Source: Ophioderma brevispina
Taxonomy: Eukaryota; Echinodermata; Ophiuroidea; Amphilepidida; Ophiodermatidae
Direction: 5' to 3'
DNA: 64,000 nt
Assembly: GCA_023653785.1 (NCBI GenBank)
Contig: JAMKCH010005394.1
Span: forward strand, 21,570-85,569
Shown: positions 35,973 to 48,305 of the stretch, piece after piece
Layout: each line of letters starts with the position of its first letter
How positions within the stretch are numbered: position 1 is the first letter of the stretch
Translations under genes and position numbers: made by a program
Notes under the pieces: model-generated
Seen by the model: only the letters and a program-made list of their open reading frames with translations
Told to the model about the DNA's origin: nothing
Database searches by the model: none

Positions 35973-36584
35973 AGACCTAAGACTGGAAAACCCCAAAATG
36001 ACAGAGTTAGGCCTACAGGTATACATAGTACATGTGTTACAATAGTTGGATATTAAATTCTTAGGTCTATTTGAAATTGATTTGCAGTATCAAGAGTTAT
36101 ATCTTACAGTTTTTAGCACTAATTTAAAGGTCAGCACAAAGAGACACAATTTATACAATGCATACTGATCTAATAATGTCAAAGAACAGAACAGAAAAGA
36201 CCCCAAGACTGGGAAAACTAAAAAATGACAGTGTTAGGCCTATGTATCTAGACGTATTCTTTGGATATGAAATTCTTATAAGCCTATTTGAAATCTATGT
36301 GCAGTATCAAGAGTTATATCTTACAGTTTTTAGCACTAATTTAAAGGTCAGTACAAAGAGTAAGGGTAGAATTTTGTCGTCGTGTGCGAGAATCAGTCTT
36401 GATTCCCCCAAACAAATTTTGCGGGAATCTTCTGATTCACTACTGTGTAAAAAAAGTTCTAAAGTTTACGAGAATCAACATTGATTCACGTAAATCAGTT
36501 TACGAGAATCTTTGCGAGAATCGATTCTCGCCGAAATTCTAGCCCTGAAGAGGCACGATTTATACAATGCATGCTGAGCTGTAC
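35973..36584. repeat. 225-bp direct duplication, second copy interrupted
   Basis: AAAATGACAGAGTTAGGCCT, GCAGTATCAAGAGTTATATC and TTTAGCACTAATTTAAAGGT recur about 225 bp later. The second copy is split by the insertion at 36363-36546. Confidence 0.8.
36363..36546. mobile_element. Nested TIR element inside the duplication
   Basis: Starts AGGGTAGAATTTTGTCG and ends CGCCGAAATTCTAGCCCT (inverted). The neighbouring copy of the duplication at 36135-36150 shows the uninterrupted sequence CAAAGAGACACAATTTATAC, i.e. the empty site. Its interior has several GAGAATC(G)ATTCTC palindromic phrases. The flanks AAAGAGTA and GAAGAGGC are compatible with a decayed 8-bp duplication. Confidence 0.8.
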
Positions 36585-36844
36585 TACTCTGCTCTGTTAG
36601 GATTAAACTTGGCCTGGTTTCTGATATATACAGAAGGACTGGCATTCATAAAAAACAAAGTGGATTAAAATGCCTAGAAATCACTTCAAATCACCCAAAG
36701 ATATTTTCATGAAGACCAAACAAATGTCATGCAAAAAAATTATCATTTATATAAATGTAGACCATGCATCCCATCCAAAGAGAGTGTAATTTTATTAAAC
36801 TATAAATTTGTGGTGCGTTATAATGTTTGTGCAGTTGTTCTTAC

Positions 36845-37189
36845 TGGCTTCAGGTTGATCTGTTATTTCACAATTGAAGCCTGAATAGTTGGCTTCACAA
36901 ATGCAAATGTAATCGCTGGACCCTTCATCTACTGATGATAAACACAACCCATTGTTCAAACATGGCTGACTTAGGCACTGGTCTACTTTGGTCTCAGTAG
37001 GCTGTGATGGAACTACAGTGGTCTCAGTAGGTTGCAAGGTGTCTACAGAAGACTCAGTAGGTTGTAATGGGTCTATGGTAGACTCGGTAGGTTGTGAGTT
37101 ATCTGCAGTAGACCTAGGTTGTGATGTGGCTAGAGCAGACTCGGTAAGCTGTGATGGATCTACAGTAGATTCAGTGGGTTGTGGATTTA
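36845..37189 (-). CDS. Exon 4: Thr/Ser-rich decapeptide repeats plus EGF domain 1
   Basis: This intact 345-bp exon is phase 1 at both ends (acceptor TTTAAACAG, donor GCCA|GTAAGA). The first two thirds encode about seven copies of a ten-residue unit close to QPTESTVDPS, rich in Thr, Ser and Pro and likely an O-glycosylated spacer. The last third is a full EGF domain with all six cysteines: DQC, QPC, GLC, YIC, IC and FNC, with the usual spacing and Y-GFNC at the end. It links the Reeler module to the EGF array. An opposite-strand open frame over 36988-37197 is only the antisense of the repeats. Splicing to the next exon makes a Thr codon, with no frame change. Confidence 0.85.
36978..37183 (-). 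repeat. 30-bp coding tandem repeat (QPTESTVDPS-type)
   Basis: About seven imperfect 30-bp units on the minus strand encode QPTESTVDPS, QLTESALATS, QPRSTADNS, QPTESTIDPL, QPTESSVDTL, QPTETTVVPS and QPTETKVDQ. All keep the reading frame (the third is one residue short), and the changes are mostly at positions expected to stay Thr/Ser/Asp. Copy number may vary between individuals. Confidence 0.85.
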
Positions 37190-39046
37190 CTGTTTAAAAT
37201 CAATGTTCAATCACATACAAGTAAGTACCACGCCTAATCAAATCAATTAAATATACGATTGGAATAAGAGCTAAAAAATTGCATTTTAGCCAATTACCTT
37301 TACATTAAATCAATTTACTTTTTTTTAAATAGACTGTCATGTCTTGAAAAAATGGGTATGCTAGATTAACCAAAAACCAACTTAAAACAAAAGTAGCCTA
37401 ATTTGCATCATGCCTCCCAAATTCCAGCAGTAGCTTAAAACGTTTCGTCTTAGGCCCTAGAGGGAGTAACTGAGAAAGCAAGTACCTTGGGCTATAGCAT
37501 AGCTGCTACACTTGTGGTCATGCTGCCTCGGCAGGGTTGTAGCTGATGCTGGTTGGTGGCGGTTAGCTACGACCGGCACAAAAGATCATCCAGAGGTTGC
37601 CGATTGGTACTTCACTTTAGTGAAATGAAAAATCACCTCAAAAATTGACAATAAAAATCACAGTTTGTCCACCAGTATGGTAAATATAATTTACAACCAG
37701 CACTCAAAGCAATCTAGCTACAACCCTATACCTTAGCTTTTGTAGCATTTGTTTCTGCCCCCCCCCAATGTTCAGGGGGAATTTCAGGTGAAGAGTAATG
37801 CTCTAAAGTTGTCTGACAGAAACAGTAGCAAAAGAAATGGTCATTTTTCCTACACAAACCCCTACTCCATGTGCAAGTCTCAGGTCCAGCTAAGCTCCAC
37901 ACTGCAGTGGCATACAAAGGATTTTAAGAAGGGCATACAGGACAACAATTTTTTTCTGGATTTTTTTTCCCGGTTTACTTCGCTCACCAGTAGACCAAAA
38001 TGTTTTTGCCGTTCAAAGTCTTCAGAATGGTGGCAGATGATGTCAGGCAATAGACATTTGCCAATTTTTACATGGGAATAGGTAGAAAGCAGAATACGGC
38101 CTCCTTTGCCCTTTCGCCTGAATGAGTGATTTTCTTGTGGACATGATAAACTGACAATCACCCAAATACATCATTACCTCAGTATTTTAAAGGTTCTAAC
38201 TGACATTTTGCACTTTGGGGATATTAATTATGGTAATTGTAAGATTTCTAATATTACAAGCTATAAATTGATATAAATTGGTTATGGTGTCTGCTTTCTG
38301 GTGTCAACTTTTTTTTTTCTTCCAGTAAAAAATCCTTTGTATCTGTTTTTTTCTGTGCTTTTAAAGCCAATAACCCAAAACACAGAAAACATCAGTAAGG
38401 TGATGATGATAAGTCAATAACAGTCATGACAGTGACGGGAGCCATAGTCATGGGCATAGTTCCTGTTACATGCTGCCAAGTATGCTTGCATGCCCGCCAA
38501 AACGGCACGCCATCTGATATTGCATGAAGAGCGGCGCACGCAATGAGAGACGCACGTGTGTGCCATGTAACAGCAATTATGGCCGAGTATAGTTGACCGG
38601 TGCCAGTGCAGTGGTGATACACCACCAGTCCCTGGGGTGGGATAGTACAAGGAACTTCTACTGTGATGGACATTTTCACATGGATGTGTATATTTAGAAC
38701 ATTTAGGGTATGTTGCATGCGAACTAGGGGTAGGTGGTACTGTGTCAGGACTCATGATGATAAAAGAGTGATATTCGAAGTAACTTTTCAGTCTAGTCCT
38801 GGAATGGTCTATGCTGACAAAAGAATCATGATCATATGCTGGGTACAATACAATATAAGTGAGCGCGCAAAGCAAGCTCTTACCCACTAACACGTGCGTG
38901 ATGACTGAATGAACAAAGAGTAATCCAAGCAACAAATTTTCGGTGTCCTACCACGAGCTTGTCGTATATTCCGTGTGTTAATTTTATCTCCAGTAATGCC
39001 CCAATGCAGTTTCTGCACTATTCTTCAAAGTTGCAGCTTTTAAGTA
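37190..39046. other. Intron 3 segment, no supported exon
   Basis: Contains a less AT-rich stretch (38400-38760) with two overlapping minus-strand open frames (see separate entry), and an element-like left end GCAGTGGCATACAAAGGATT near 37903 whose partner AAAATCCTTTGTATCTG lies near 38330. Nothing else recognised. Confidence 0.4.
38414..38935 (-). other. Unassigned 173-residue open frame
   Basis: The longest non-repeat open frame in the large intron. A second, overlapping frame (38392-38718) reads CTIPPQGLVVYHHCTGTGQL. Neither shows a domain I recognise. The first is rich in His, Ser, Cys and Tyr, as out-of-frame translations often are. No clear splice sites in phase 1 were found, so I do not add it to the gene. 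Confidence 0.15.
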
Positions 39047-39507
39047 ACTGAAAGGAGAACCAGTATAACAAATTCATTCGATACAATTACACTGTAAAAT
39101 TAATTATTGACTACATATCGAGTTGGCTTCATCGAAACAGAATCATATAACATAAAAAGTAATAAAAACATTTTGTTGAAACATGCGTATTTGAAATTTG
39201 CGCTAGTGTATATGGGAACGTAGACCTGTTATGCGATACGGACGGCAGAGTAGCATCATACAACTTCACATGTGATGCTGTTATGTGTATTTCCTATGGC
39301 GTGTATGACCCCAAAGTGCCGGCTTGTATGCCATAACACGTTATAACACTAGCGCGATTTTTAAAGAGCACGTGGTCAGACTCTAGATGGTTTTAATCAT
39401 TGTATGCGTTAATATAATTCTGTTTTTGATTGAAAACCACTCGATATGTAGTCAATAATTTTTAGAGTATGTTGTATAATAGTATTGGTGATACGGTTCT
39501 CCTTTAA
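39047..39507. mobile_element. TTAA-type element (AGGAGAACC family)
   Basis: AAAGGAGAACCAGTAT on the left and ATACGGTTCTCCTTTAA on the right are inverted; inner arms share TTATTGACTACATATCGAGT. The right TTAA is intact (39504-39507), the left is decayed (CTGA). About 460 bp, non-coding. Confidence 0.7.
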
Positions 39508-40910
39508 TAAATTCATTTTTAGACACTATTTTTGTTTAGCTAGGCCTACTAGTTTTGTTGTCCAAGCCTTTACAGTACGAACTTCCTTTTTACTTTTTAT
39601 TATGAAAAATACTTTTACACTCGAATATCGCGGCGCCAGACCACTTTACTGTTGGCTCCTGCTTTTGCTACTTGCCCGTATAAATTTATAACCTAATCAG
39701 CCCGGACATTGTCATTGTCACAAAAACAGGTACAGGAAATAAATAAAATATGGAGTGATTTAAAATAATAGCTTTATTAACAATATTTTCTAGATTCTAT
39801 AAAAACTTTAGCTTTTAGGATAACTGTGATCGAACAGTCAGCCACTTTGCAGTGTTTCGACATAAACCAACAGTGCCAGCCCAGGGCACCACACACGAGA
39901 CGTGTGATTCTCTTGCCTAAGATAGAATACAATTTTGTACTAATTCGGTCAAAATTTCAGATTTTCTGAAACATCCATAGCTCTAGCTACACGAGGTTGA
40001 CTCAGGCCATTTTCCACTACGACAGCCCCTGTTATCTATGTTATCTAACCCGGGGGGTTTCACTTTTGGTTTGGGTGGGGATGTGCGGCCGGATGTTTGA
40101 ACCACCACCCCAAAAATATTGCTACCCATATTTATACCTACTTGGCGGGAGATTTTGCGGGCGAAAGCCAAGAAGCTGGGAAATAAACTGTAAAATGTAT
40201 TTTGGGCATTCTAGCAGAACTAGTTTTCACATTGTGGTTTGTTAAAAACTCTTCATACCTGATTGATCATTGGCAAATCACTTGCAACGAAATGCAACCC
40301 TTTCAATACCACTTTGCAAGAAAAAGGGCGACCATGCATCGCACGATATGCCAAAATCGTGAAAATGCAACCCTTCTCGGCGCACATCCCCGTAACCTTT
40401 TGCACTAAGACCCCCCCCAGGGGGGTACGGACGACGATCAATGCTACGTGAACAAGCGACCCTAGCCAGCCATTTTCCTCTACGATAGCCCCCGTAATAT
40501 ATGCTACAAAGTAGGTTTGGACAACGATCAAATCAATGACTACATGAACAAGCTAATAGTCCCACATTTTTCCAGTATTATTTTAATTGATGAAGTGCAA
40601 ATTTTCACCAAAATTTTACCCGCCGTCAGTGACAAGTTAAAAGTTTCAATGAGGCCGTCTAGAAATGGCCCAGTTTACCAAGTTTTGTATGTGCGAGTGA
40701 TGCACGTCGGCATAGAATACACCGCATACACGCCTCAAGTACTAAGGGTCTGCCATGTATCAATTCACGATTTTGTTAAACAAGTGTATTGCAATAAAAT
40801 TTATGAGATTTATGCCTTGCGTATTAATTTCTCATTATTATTAACAACTCCCGGTGAAAATCACATTGTTTTTAGTCATGACTTGAGCATCAACTAATTA
40901 CATGGCATTT
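39508..40910. other. Intron 3 segment with diverged local repeats
   Basis: CCATTTTCCACTACGACAGC near 40010 and CCATTTTCCTCTACGATAGC near 40472 show an old internal duplication with C/G runs. Open frames up to 126 residues (40517-40897) have no recognisable domain. Confidence 0.35.
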
Positions 40911-41105
40911 CAATTATTTATTTATTCGATCTTCTTTTGCCTGGAGAGACCCCATCAGTGTAATCACTGTTTTCAGGGGTGCCCAGGGGTCAAAACATAC
41001 ATGTAATTACAAACAAATTGGAAACAATACAATAAGTTATAACCAAGAAATACAGAAATTAAAAAGTATGAAACAGACAATAATAAGAACATAATTGTAC
41101 ATGGT
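40911..41105 (-). mobile_element. Possible LINE 3' end
   Basis: The minus strand reads GATGGGGTCTCTCCAGGCAA and ends in an AATAAATAAATAA tail at about 40912. Short microsatellite tails of this sort end CR1/L2-like LINEs. No protein motif remains. Confidence 0.35.
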
Positions 41106-41209
41106 AAAAGTTAAAACAGTCCCGCTGCTATAATATAAAACATTGTATTGCACAGTTTAAAATTTGAGGTGTCAAGTACCAAAATTAAATACCATAAAAA
41201 CAAAACAAA

Positions 41210-41290
41210 TTCACATACACACCTCAAACACATCACACATGCAACAACACCCACGCACATACACCCATGCATACATACAAAAATACATAC
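41210..41290. repeat. CA-rich microsatellite
   Basis: CACACACATC / ACACCCATGCATACATAC-type run. Confidence 0.65.
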
Positions 41291-41829
41291 CAAAATTAAA
41301 GAGAGGAATCTACTAAAAAGGTAAATATGGCGGCTCCCATATAAGGCCATAGTGATTTTGTTGTTGGGCTTTGGGATATTTAATGCTTTATTTTGGGGTT
41401 AAAAACATAACATAGGTAAGTACAAAAAAACATTTTATGGTTCAGATGATAATATGATCGAATGCAAAGACTGGCGCTAACATGATTACGAAGATTATGG
41501 CGCGAGGAATGCTTTGCATGGAAGCGCCAAATTTGGCAGTCGTTATGACCGTGTACACGTTTAAACAAACGAAAACACTGATTGTGTAAACGGATATAGG
41601 AAATTAAACGGTAACTAGCTCCCAGCTCTAGGCCCAGAAGCTGCCAGAAAGTAGCAGATCGATTTCGGTTTAAACCACTAAAACGGTGAAATAGTAAGTT
41701 AGGAACAATATGTACACACTCTTGTGTGAAATTGTTTCAGTTTCGATTTATTTCACTGTTTGGCCATCAGTTTGGAACAATTTTAATTCAAGTTTGGACC
41801 TCTTTGATATTACTTTTTACAGGTGCTTG

Positions 41830-42015
41830 TACCGATTTATGTGTATTGTGTTCTCTACTTGAAGGCTACTTGATATGAGAGCCTGGCACTTGCACATACA
41901 CCCCATCAAGTACCGTGGGAAACAAACTTGCGGTTTTGATGGTAGACGCAATAATGCATGTTGCAAAGCCCGATTCAACACTGTGCTAATATTGATGGTT
42001 ACCCACTAAAACGGT
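41830..42015. repeat. Second copy of the 24290-24485 repeat
   Basis: TTGCACATACACCCCATCAA, GTACCGTGGGAAACAAAC and TGATGGTTACCCACTAAAAC match the 24-kb copy. Confidence 0.7.
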
Positions 42016-42211
42016 ATATAAAATCGGTAAAAAATGAGAATTTTGCTGATAACGATCAGATCGGCCCGATTTCAAAATACTATAATACTTATTCTCTAGC
42101 CTAGCTCATGTAGCTCGACCTACCCAATGATGGCAATAACCACTCTGGGCAATGTAGACTCTATTCTAGCAAGCATCATTAGCATGCTGTATTGGGCATG
42201 TTGGGAGTATA

Positions 42212-42581
42212 AGCCGATTCACGATCTCAGATTCAAGATGCATAGTGGGTAATATCCGACGATCTTTTTGTAGATAAACAAAACGAGACTACTGTACAAT
42301 TTCAATGTGGTGAACTTTGCCATTTTCACAAAAATCTCTCTTACTTGCGTTTTATGAACTATGCGGTCTCAATTCCTTCACGACAGTTATTAAATACAGT
42401 TGAATATGACATTAACAACATGAAAAAGATAAACCTGTTTAAAAACCCGAGTTTAAGTAATTTTGTGAAAACGGCAAAGTTCACCACATTGAAATTGTAC
42501 AGTAGCCTCGTTGTGTTTATCTACAAAAAGATCGTCGGATATTACCCACAATGCATCTTGAACTGAGATCGTGAATCGGCT
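42212..42581. mobile_element. Fold-back element with ~140-bp arms, TA flanks
   Basis: AGCCGATTCACGATCTCAG at the left end is the exact inverse of CTGAGATCGTGAATCGGCT at the right end; arms continue through ATCCGACGATCTTTTTGTAG and TTCAATGTGGTGAACTTTGC. TA lies at 42210-42211 and 42582-42583. A spacer of about 90 bp lies between the arms. The 73-residue frame inside is not a gene. Confidence 0.9.
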
Positions 42582-42583
42582 TA

Positions 42584-45500
42584 TTGTAGTCTGAGTCAAA
42601 CTCAAAGAGTCTGAGCCTTGGGATGGACCTGGCAGTAGGGCCTAGTTCCAATAATTGTAACTTATGGCATCATCTTTGAAAATTTGGACATAATCTTTGG
42701 TGCCATAAGTTACAACTGTTCTGTGGAGTTCCAATGCATTTAAGGTTTGAGATGTTTTGAGATGTATATTTCCTAAATAAAAAGAAAAAATAATTTTCTT
42801 TTAACATACATAGCATCTCTAGAGTCTGTAGAATAATTGTCTTAACAATTTGTAACCGATGCTACAATTTGTTCCCAAAAAAGTTCATGTCAACATGTAC
42901 ACAGGCTGCCAAATGTGGCAGCCCAATGTAGACACAACAAGCTGGGTAAATTTCACCTGAAAATTTCATAATGTGAATTTTAAATCTGGAAAAATGGTTA
43001 TCACATGATGCAGAAGACTCTCAAGAATGCCTACAATATAACGGTTATTGCAAATAATGAATATTTAAGCCATTTTGCAGCTGTAAAGTTAGAGCAAAAG
43101 CTGTCTGTGTATCTTGGCTTAAATGGCACTTTCAGTACACACAACTCGTCATGACTAGATAGTCTATGATAACAGTAGCCATAAAAAGTTAAGACTATCT
43201 AGTCATGATCATCAGGACTACTCCTGGCCTGGCTCACTCAAATTTTGCTCACTTGCCTTTAGAAATTAGGCTTGTGTTGTGATCTTGTTGTTTCTTGAAT
43301 TTGTAATCATCTGTGATCTGATCATGCATGCATCCCATGCAAGAAGATGAGTTGGACGGTCATGTCATACTCAGTCTCAGTCACTATCATGATGGATAGG
43401 CCTGGCTGGGGGATAGGCCCAACTGAAACAACATTCAACGTAGGTAGAGGTGGTGCATCTAAGTTCCTGAACATTCCTGAACGCAAAATGCCGAAATTTT
43501 TATCAAGATTCGTCGTAACAACAAAGTAGTTCACCACTATTCACTGTGTAACTCATGAACTTTCTGTGTTGACTCTGTCGTGGTTGCAAAATTTGGCAGT
43601 TTCGATGTGAAAGTATCTTATTCGAAGCTCGTATGACAATCAATTAACAAATCTGATTGGTCAACTAGAACTAAAACTTTAAACCAATGAAGGGGCCGCT
43701 GTCATTTTCCTTGTAAAGGGGAGACCATGCATCGACCAGGATCATCTTTTTTAATTCCCCCATATAAAAACAGCCTAATCATGGCCTAATTTAATGACAC
43801 CCCGTGATTGGGTCGCAGGTGGGAGGTGACCCAACACATCGACAAATATTTCCAGGAAACAGGAGGTGCAAGTTTCCCTCGACGAAATGTTATATTTCCA
43901 TTTTCGTAATCGTCCCCGATTTTTGAGGGATTGGCTTGATTGACTCGGTACGCTACTGGTCAAGATACATCATTCAACATGTAAAAGCTGGTTTGTTTTC
44001 GTCTCCAGAGCAGAAGCAGAGCGTTATGAAAGTGGGAGATCCGATTAACGGATCATCTCACTCTCACAAGGCTATCGGCCAACAAGATAATAAAATCTGA
44101 AGTCATTTAAAAAAATAAAAGAGCCTACGTTAATGCTCCCAATCCCTCCAAAACTCCAGAAATATTTGTAACCCCTTCCAAAGAGGTTACAATAATTGTT
44201 TTTGGTGAGAAATCGAGGTTTGAATTGCATACGTGACAATGTAAAGAACGCAGTCTGCAACTAACTTTTACACGTCGTGGTCACAATCATGTTCTTTGAC
44301 GTACACATCATCGTCATACACTAAAAACAATTAGTCGAAATGATGTCGTATAGGACTAATTTGTACAAAACTTTCTAATATATTTTTACAATGTAACAAA
44401 AACGCGGCAATTTGTTATTTATTGGGCTTACAAGTAGACCTATAATTCTCCTAGGGCGAAAATGTGCCTCTGATAACGGAATAGAAAACGTGATAGATTT
44501 AAGGTCAAATTTCATAAAGAAACAGTGTCAAAATCTTTCCATTATTACATGCTATTACATTCTCAGGTCAGTTTGCGTTTCAATTGTTCTTTACAATTTA
44601 AAATACTTTACCTGCTGGGCGAAAAGGCATGTCTTTTATAGCGACAAAATAGGACAAACGGACCGAGTTACTTTTCTGAGAGGTGGGTGAGGAACTGGGA
44701 GCCGATGGCAATACATTGTAAGCCTATAGCAGTACACAACTAGTGGATAAATTATATTGTTTGCGTACAGACTTTACAACTTTTCCTTCTGAATATATCC
44801 AATCCAAAGCGGTATCGGACAAGTGAAAAGACATAGTAATTTTCTACACAGACCTACTCGCTCATTTTCTTAGCTTTAGCTTTCTTTAGCTTTTAATTTT
44901 TCGTCGAAAAAGGTTTAGACCCTCCATTCCCCCTTGGCGTAAATAATGACCGCTCCCTAAAATCGGCTCTAATTCTTGAAACGTTTCAACGGTGGCTTAT
45001 CAGCCTACAATCATTTTGCAAAATTACATCGACATGTTGGCATGTTTCGGCTATACTTAAAGGTGGGTGACCCGATCATGATCCAAATTTTCATATTTTA
45101 TCCGTCACATGGAAGCATATTACCAAAAACATCTGATTACAAATGTTGAGTTAAATAGGCCCAGCCGTTTTGATAGTAGAAGCAAAATGTGTATTCTAAA
45201 TTGCCCCAAAGACAGTGTGTGTTAATAAATGTGGTATACCACACTTGTGAGGCGTTTTTGTTCATAAAATCAAAAGGAGACATTTCCTGGCCTAAAAATT
45301 CACCGGGGTAATGATAAAAATATGAACTTTATTCTGATAACAAAATCTCCATTTTAATGGAGTAAAGTTGGGGTGGGGGAAGGGCGAGGTTGTCGATCGG
45401 GTCACCCACCTACTCATTTTCATAAATTTTGCAATCCTTAACTAAACTAACACAACTGTTATTGGGCGTAGACTCAAATTTCACATGGTAAGACATTCTA

Positions 45501-45956
45501 AAAGAAATCCCTATTGCTTTTCTGTACACTAAAGATGATCTGAAACAAGGAAAACATGGTCGGTTAGCACAAGATTTATCCAATAATGTATCATAAACTT
45601 GCAGATTGTTTGACAGTTAACCGTAATTTCGGGGTTCTTGTTTTCAACAGTTTTGCGTTCCAGTCTGGCTTGGTGCATGTTGCGTAACACCTGTGCGGGT
45701 TTTTTTCTGCGTCAGAAAATCGAGGCTTATAGTCTGTTATAAAAAAAATTAGCACAATTGTGTACATTGCAAATGCTAAAATTACATTCTTAACTACTAT
45801 CCAAAATGACATGGATATCTTTTCCGAGTGACACTTAATAGTAATATTGTTCAAATTGTCAATGGTCAAATGGAAATTCAAAAGGATTCCAGCAACAAAA
45901 TTAAGTTGGAAATATGTGTATAGCTACAGCAAATGCATATACAAGACCTTTGAATA
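42584..45956. other. Intron 3 segment, 5' part
   Basis: Two small hairpins: 15-bp arms at 42655-42669/42701-42715 and 17-bp arms at 43149-43165/43192-43208 (CATGACTAGATAGTCT). A lone TAAATAATGACCGCTCCCTAA end (44940-44960) belongs to the family at 47662-47887. No exon found; open frames up to 96 residues lack domains. Confidence 0.45.
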
Positions 45957-46240
45957 CACTGTAAAAACAGTGGTTAGGATTGAAACAGTTATTTACGCCA
46001 CATTTCTAAACACTTTATTTAAACATGTAATATCTAAACACCTTGTAGCTAAACACCTTTAAAGTTTAAACATGTTTTGGTATCAGATACCTAAACATGT
46101 TTAAACTTTAAACATGTTTAGGTATCTGATACCAAGTGTTTAAAGGCATTTGATCCCTGATGCAAAGTATTTAGAAATTTGACATGTTTAACAAAAAACT
46201 TCTTTGCACCATCACGTTTCTAAACACTTTTTTGCAAGTG
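45957..46240. mobile_element. CACTGTAAAAA fold-back element, copy 1
   Basis: Left end CACTGTAAAAACAGTGGTTA, right end CTAAACACTTTTTTGCAAGTG (inverted). The centre is a long palindrome (about 46066-46143) of GTTTAAACATGTTTAGGTAT-like pieces, and TAAACAC/GTGTTTA units recur throughout. TA flanks on both sides. Confidence 0.7.
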
Positions 46241-46399
46241 TACTTATAGCGAGGGGACGTGGGGATTCGCATTTGATTTTGACAATTTTTGACATGATTT
46301 CTGTTAGGCCTAAGTGCCACTCGGACATGGCACATTGAATAGACAGTATATAGTGTAACAATTGATTGCAAAGTGAATTGAAAATAGTTCTAAGCTTAC

Positions 46400-46470
46400 C
46401 AAAATTTGCTACGACAGTTCTAGATCTTATCTCAGTCCAATAGGTGCTGAAATCTTGAGCAACGGTCGCC
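46400..46470 (-). CDS. Exon 3: C-terminal strand of Reeler domain
   Basis: This short exon of 71 bp has a strong acceptor (pyrimidine-rich tract, then TTGCAG) and the donor TTTTG|GTAAGC. It enters in phase 2 and leaves in phase 1. It encodes ATVAQDFSTYWTEIRSRTV followed by VANF. The ATV-Q-YW-I pattern is the last conserved block of Reeler domains. Splicing to the next recognised exon (37189) makes Val from G plus TA, giving VVANF-V-NPQPTES. The exon is too short to appear as an open frame on its own and was found by following the phase and the domain. Confidence 0.75.
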
Positions 46471-46556
46471 CTGCAAGAAAAAAGAAAAAATCTTTATTGA
46501 GCAAGGTTTCGATAGATGACACTATATGGATTGCAATTGAGCAAAATTACAGGTAC

Positions 46557-48018
46557 AGAGTGCAAAAGCTGGGATGCTACCTTTAACACGATGGGTGGTA
46601 ATTTTAGCACCCTCCTGGAATCATATAGACGACCACGCCCATGTTAGATTTATACAATTTCGGTGTTAAACACCGCCTTGTTGGTGTTAAACACAAATTT
46701 TGGTTTATGTACGATATGATACAGCTTGGTGTTCACTTTACACCACATGTTGCTATTATTTTTAACACTGCTGGTGCCAACCACTGAACACTGCTGGTGC
46801 CAACTACTGGTGTTAATTTAACACATTCCAGGAATCAATACGGGACCGTACCCGCTGGTGTTAATTAACACCAAATTTCGGTGTTAACAGTTATATATAT
46901 TTAACGTCTGACATTTTAGTAGAAAATGTTTTATTTTGTTATTGTTTGCTTCTATTGTCTGCTTATACTGTACGTTACTATAACATTTCATACCGGGTGT
47001 CTCAAAAAAAGGAAACCCTCAAAGCGCCCTCTATTTCACGAATAGAAACGAGTAAACCATACAAATACATATCTGAAAAGTGCATTTCATTAGGTTTCCG
47101 ACACCGAAAAAATCTTTCCAATAGGATGCATATTGACTGAGTTATGGCTGATTGAAAATTTGTACCACTTTTTCATTTTATCCACGGATTGTTACTGTTT
47201 CGGTAGTCTTTAAACAATACACATTTTCCACGCTCATTCTTTTGTTTATGGTTTCTTTTGTTTTTGCGACAAAGGTCAGTCCTGGTATTGAACAGTTGAG
47301 TTTCAATTATTAGAAATCCCAAGATCTTGCCTCATTCTTCTTTACTGCGCTGCTCTGCCCCCCCCCCCCTCCCCCCTTTTTTTTTTTTTTTTTTTTTGGT
47401 GTTCACTTTACACCACATGTTGCTATTATTTTTAACACTGCTGGTGCCAACCACTGAACACTGCTGGTGCCAACTACTGGTGTTAATTTAACACCTTCCA
47501 GGAATCAATACGGGACCGTACCCGCTGGTGTTAATTAACACCAAATTTCGGTGTTAACAGTTATATATATTTAACGTCTGACATTTTAGTAGAAAATGTT
47601 TTATTTTGTTATTGTTTGCTTCTATTGTCTGCTTATACTGTACCGTTATAACATTTCATATAAGGGAGCGGTCATTATTTATTCGCGTTCCCCCCTCGCT
47701 TCAGTTCAAACATTTCACACACCCCCCTTGATCATGCTGATTTCCCCATTTAAAAGTTCATGTTCCCCTCTCTCTCGTTGATGAAAAATTTCACGTTCCC
47801 CCCTCTCTCTTACAAATTTTATTCGGGTTCCCCCCTCAATCCTCCACCCCCCTCCACCCCCCGGCATAAATAATGACCCCTCCCTAAGCAGGTCACCAAA
47901 TACATACAATTGCGCAGCAGCATGGAGCAGTGTTAAATCCTAAATTTCAACACCAGAAACTAACACCATCAAACTCGACTTGATGTTAAAATTTAGCACC
48001 CTATAGTTTTTGCAGTGC
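46557..48018. mobile_element. CACTGCAAAAA/GTGTTAA element with nested insertions
   Basis: A left end like GAGTGCAAAAGCTGGGATGC and a right end ACCCTATAGTTTTTGCAGTG bound DNA rich in GGTGTTAA/TTAACACC units (46665-46890, 47398-47545, 47930-48000). A block at 46728-46980 recurs at 47398-47660. The elements at 46985 onward (CCGGGTGTCTCAAAAAAAGG) and 47662-47887 interrupt it. Confidence 0.55.
47662..47887. mobile_element. GGTCATTATTTA TIR element, copy 1
   Basis: AAGGGAGCGGTCATTATTTA and TAAATAATGACCCCTCCCTAA are inverted ends. The interior is C-rich (GTTCCCCCCTC repeated). Non-coding. Confidence 0.8.
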
Positions 48019-48305
48019 CAGTTGGTAAATTTAAAAAACATACAATTATTGATCTTTACTTATTCTGTACTATAGCGTGTTCCACATTGGGGTATTTAGT
48101 GGATCTGCATGTCTATTTGTGGGGGGCGGTATGACAATTTTCCAAAATATTCTGCAGTATTTTGATGGAATTAAGCACACTAGTTCCTAATTTATAAGTA
48201 ATAACGCATGTCCGCATTTTTATCCTATCGTATGCATATCGCTGCTTATCCCCTAGAGCTATAAAAAGGTACAAAAGCACAAGTTTGTGGGTGTTTATAT
48301 CTTAC

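Noticed and set aside
36988..37197. Plus-strand 69-residue frame with VSVGCDGST-like repeats
   Set aside because: It is the antisense of the coding decapeptide repeat in exon 4.
42345..42566. 73-residue plus-strand frame
   Set aside because: It falls within the arms of the fold-back element at 42212-42581.
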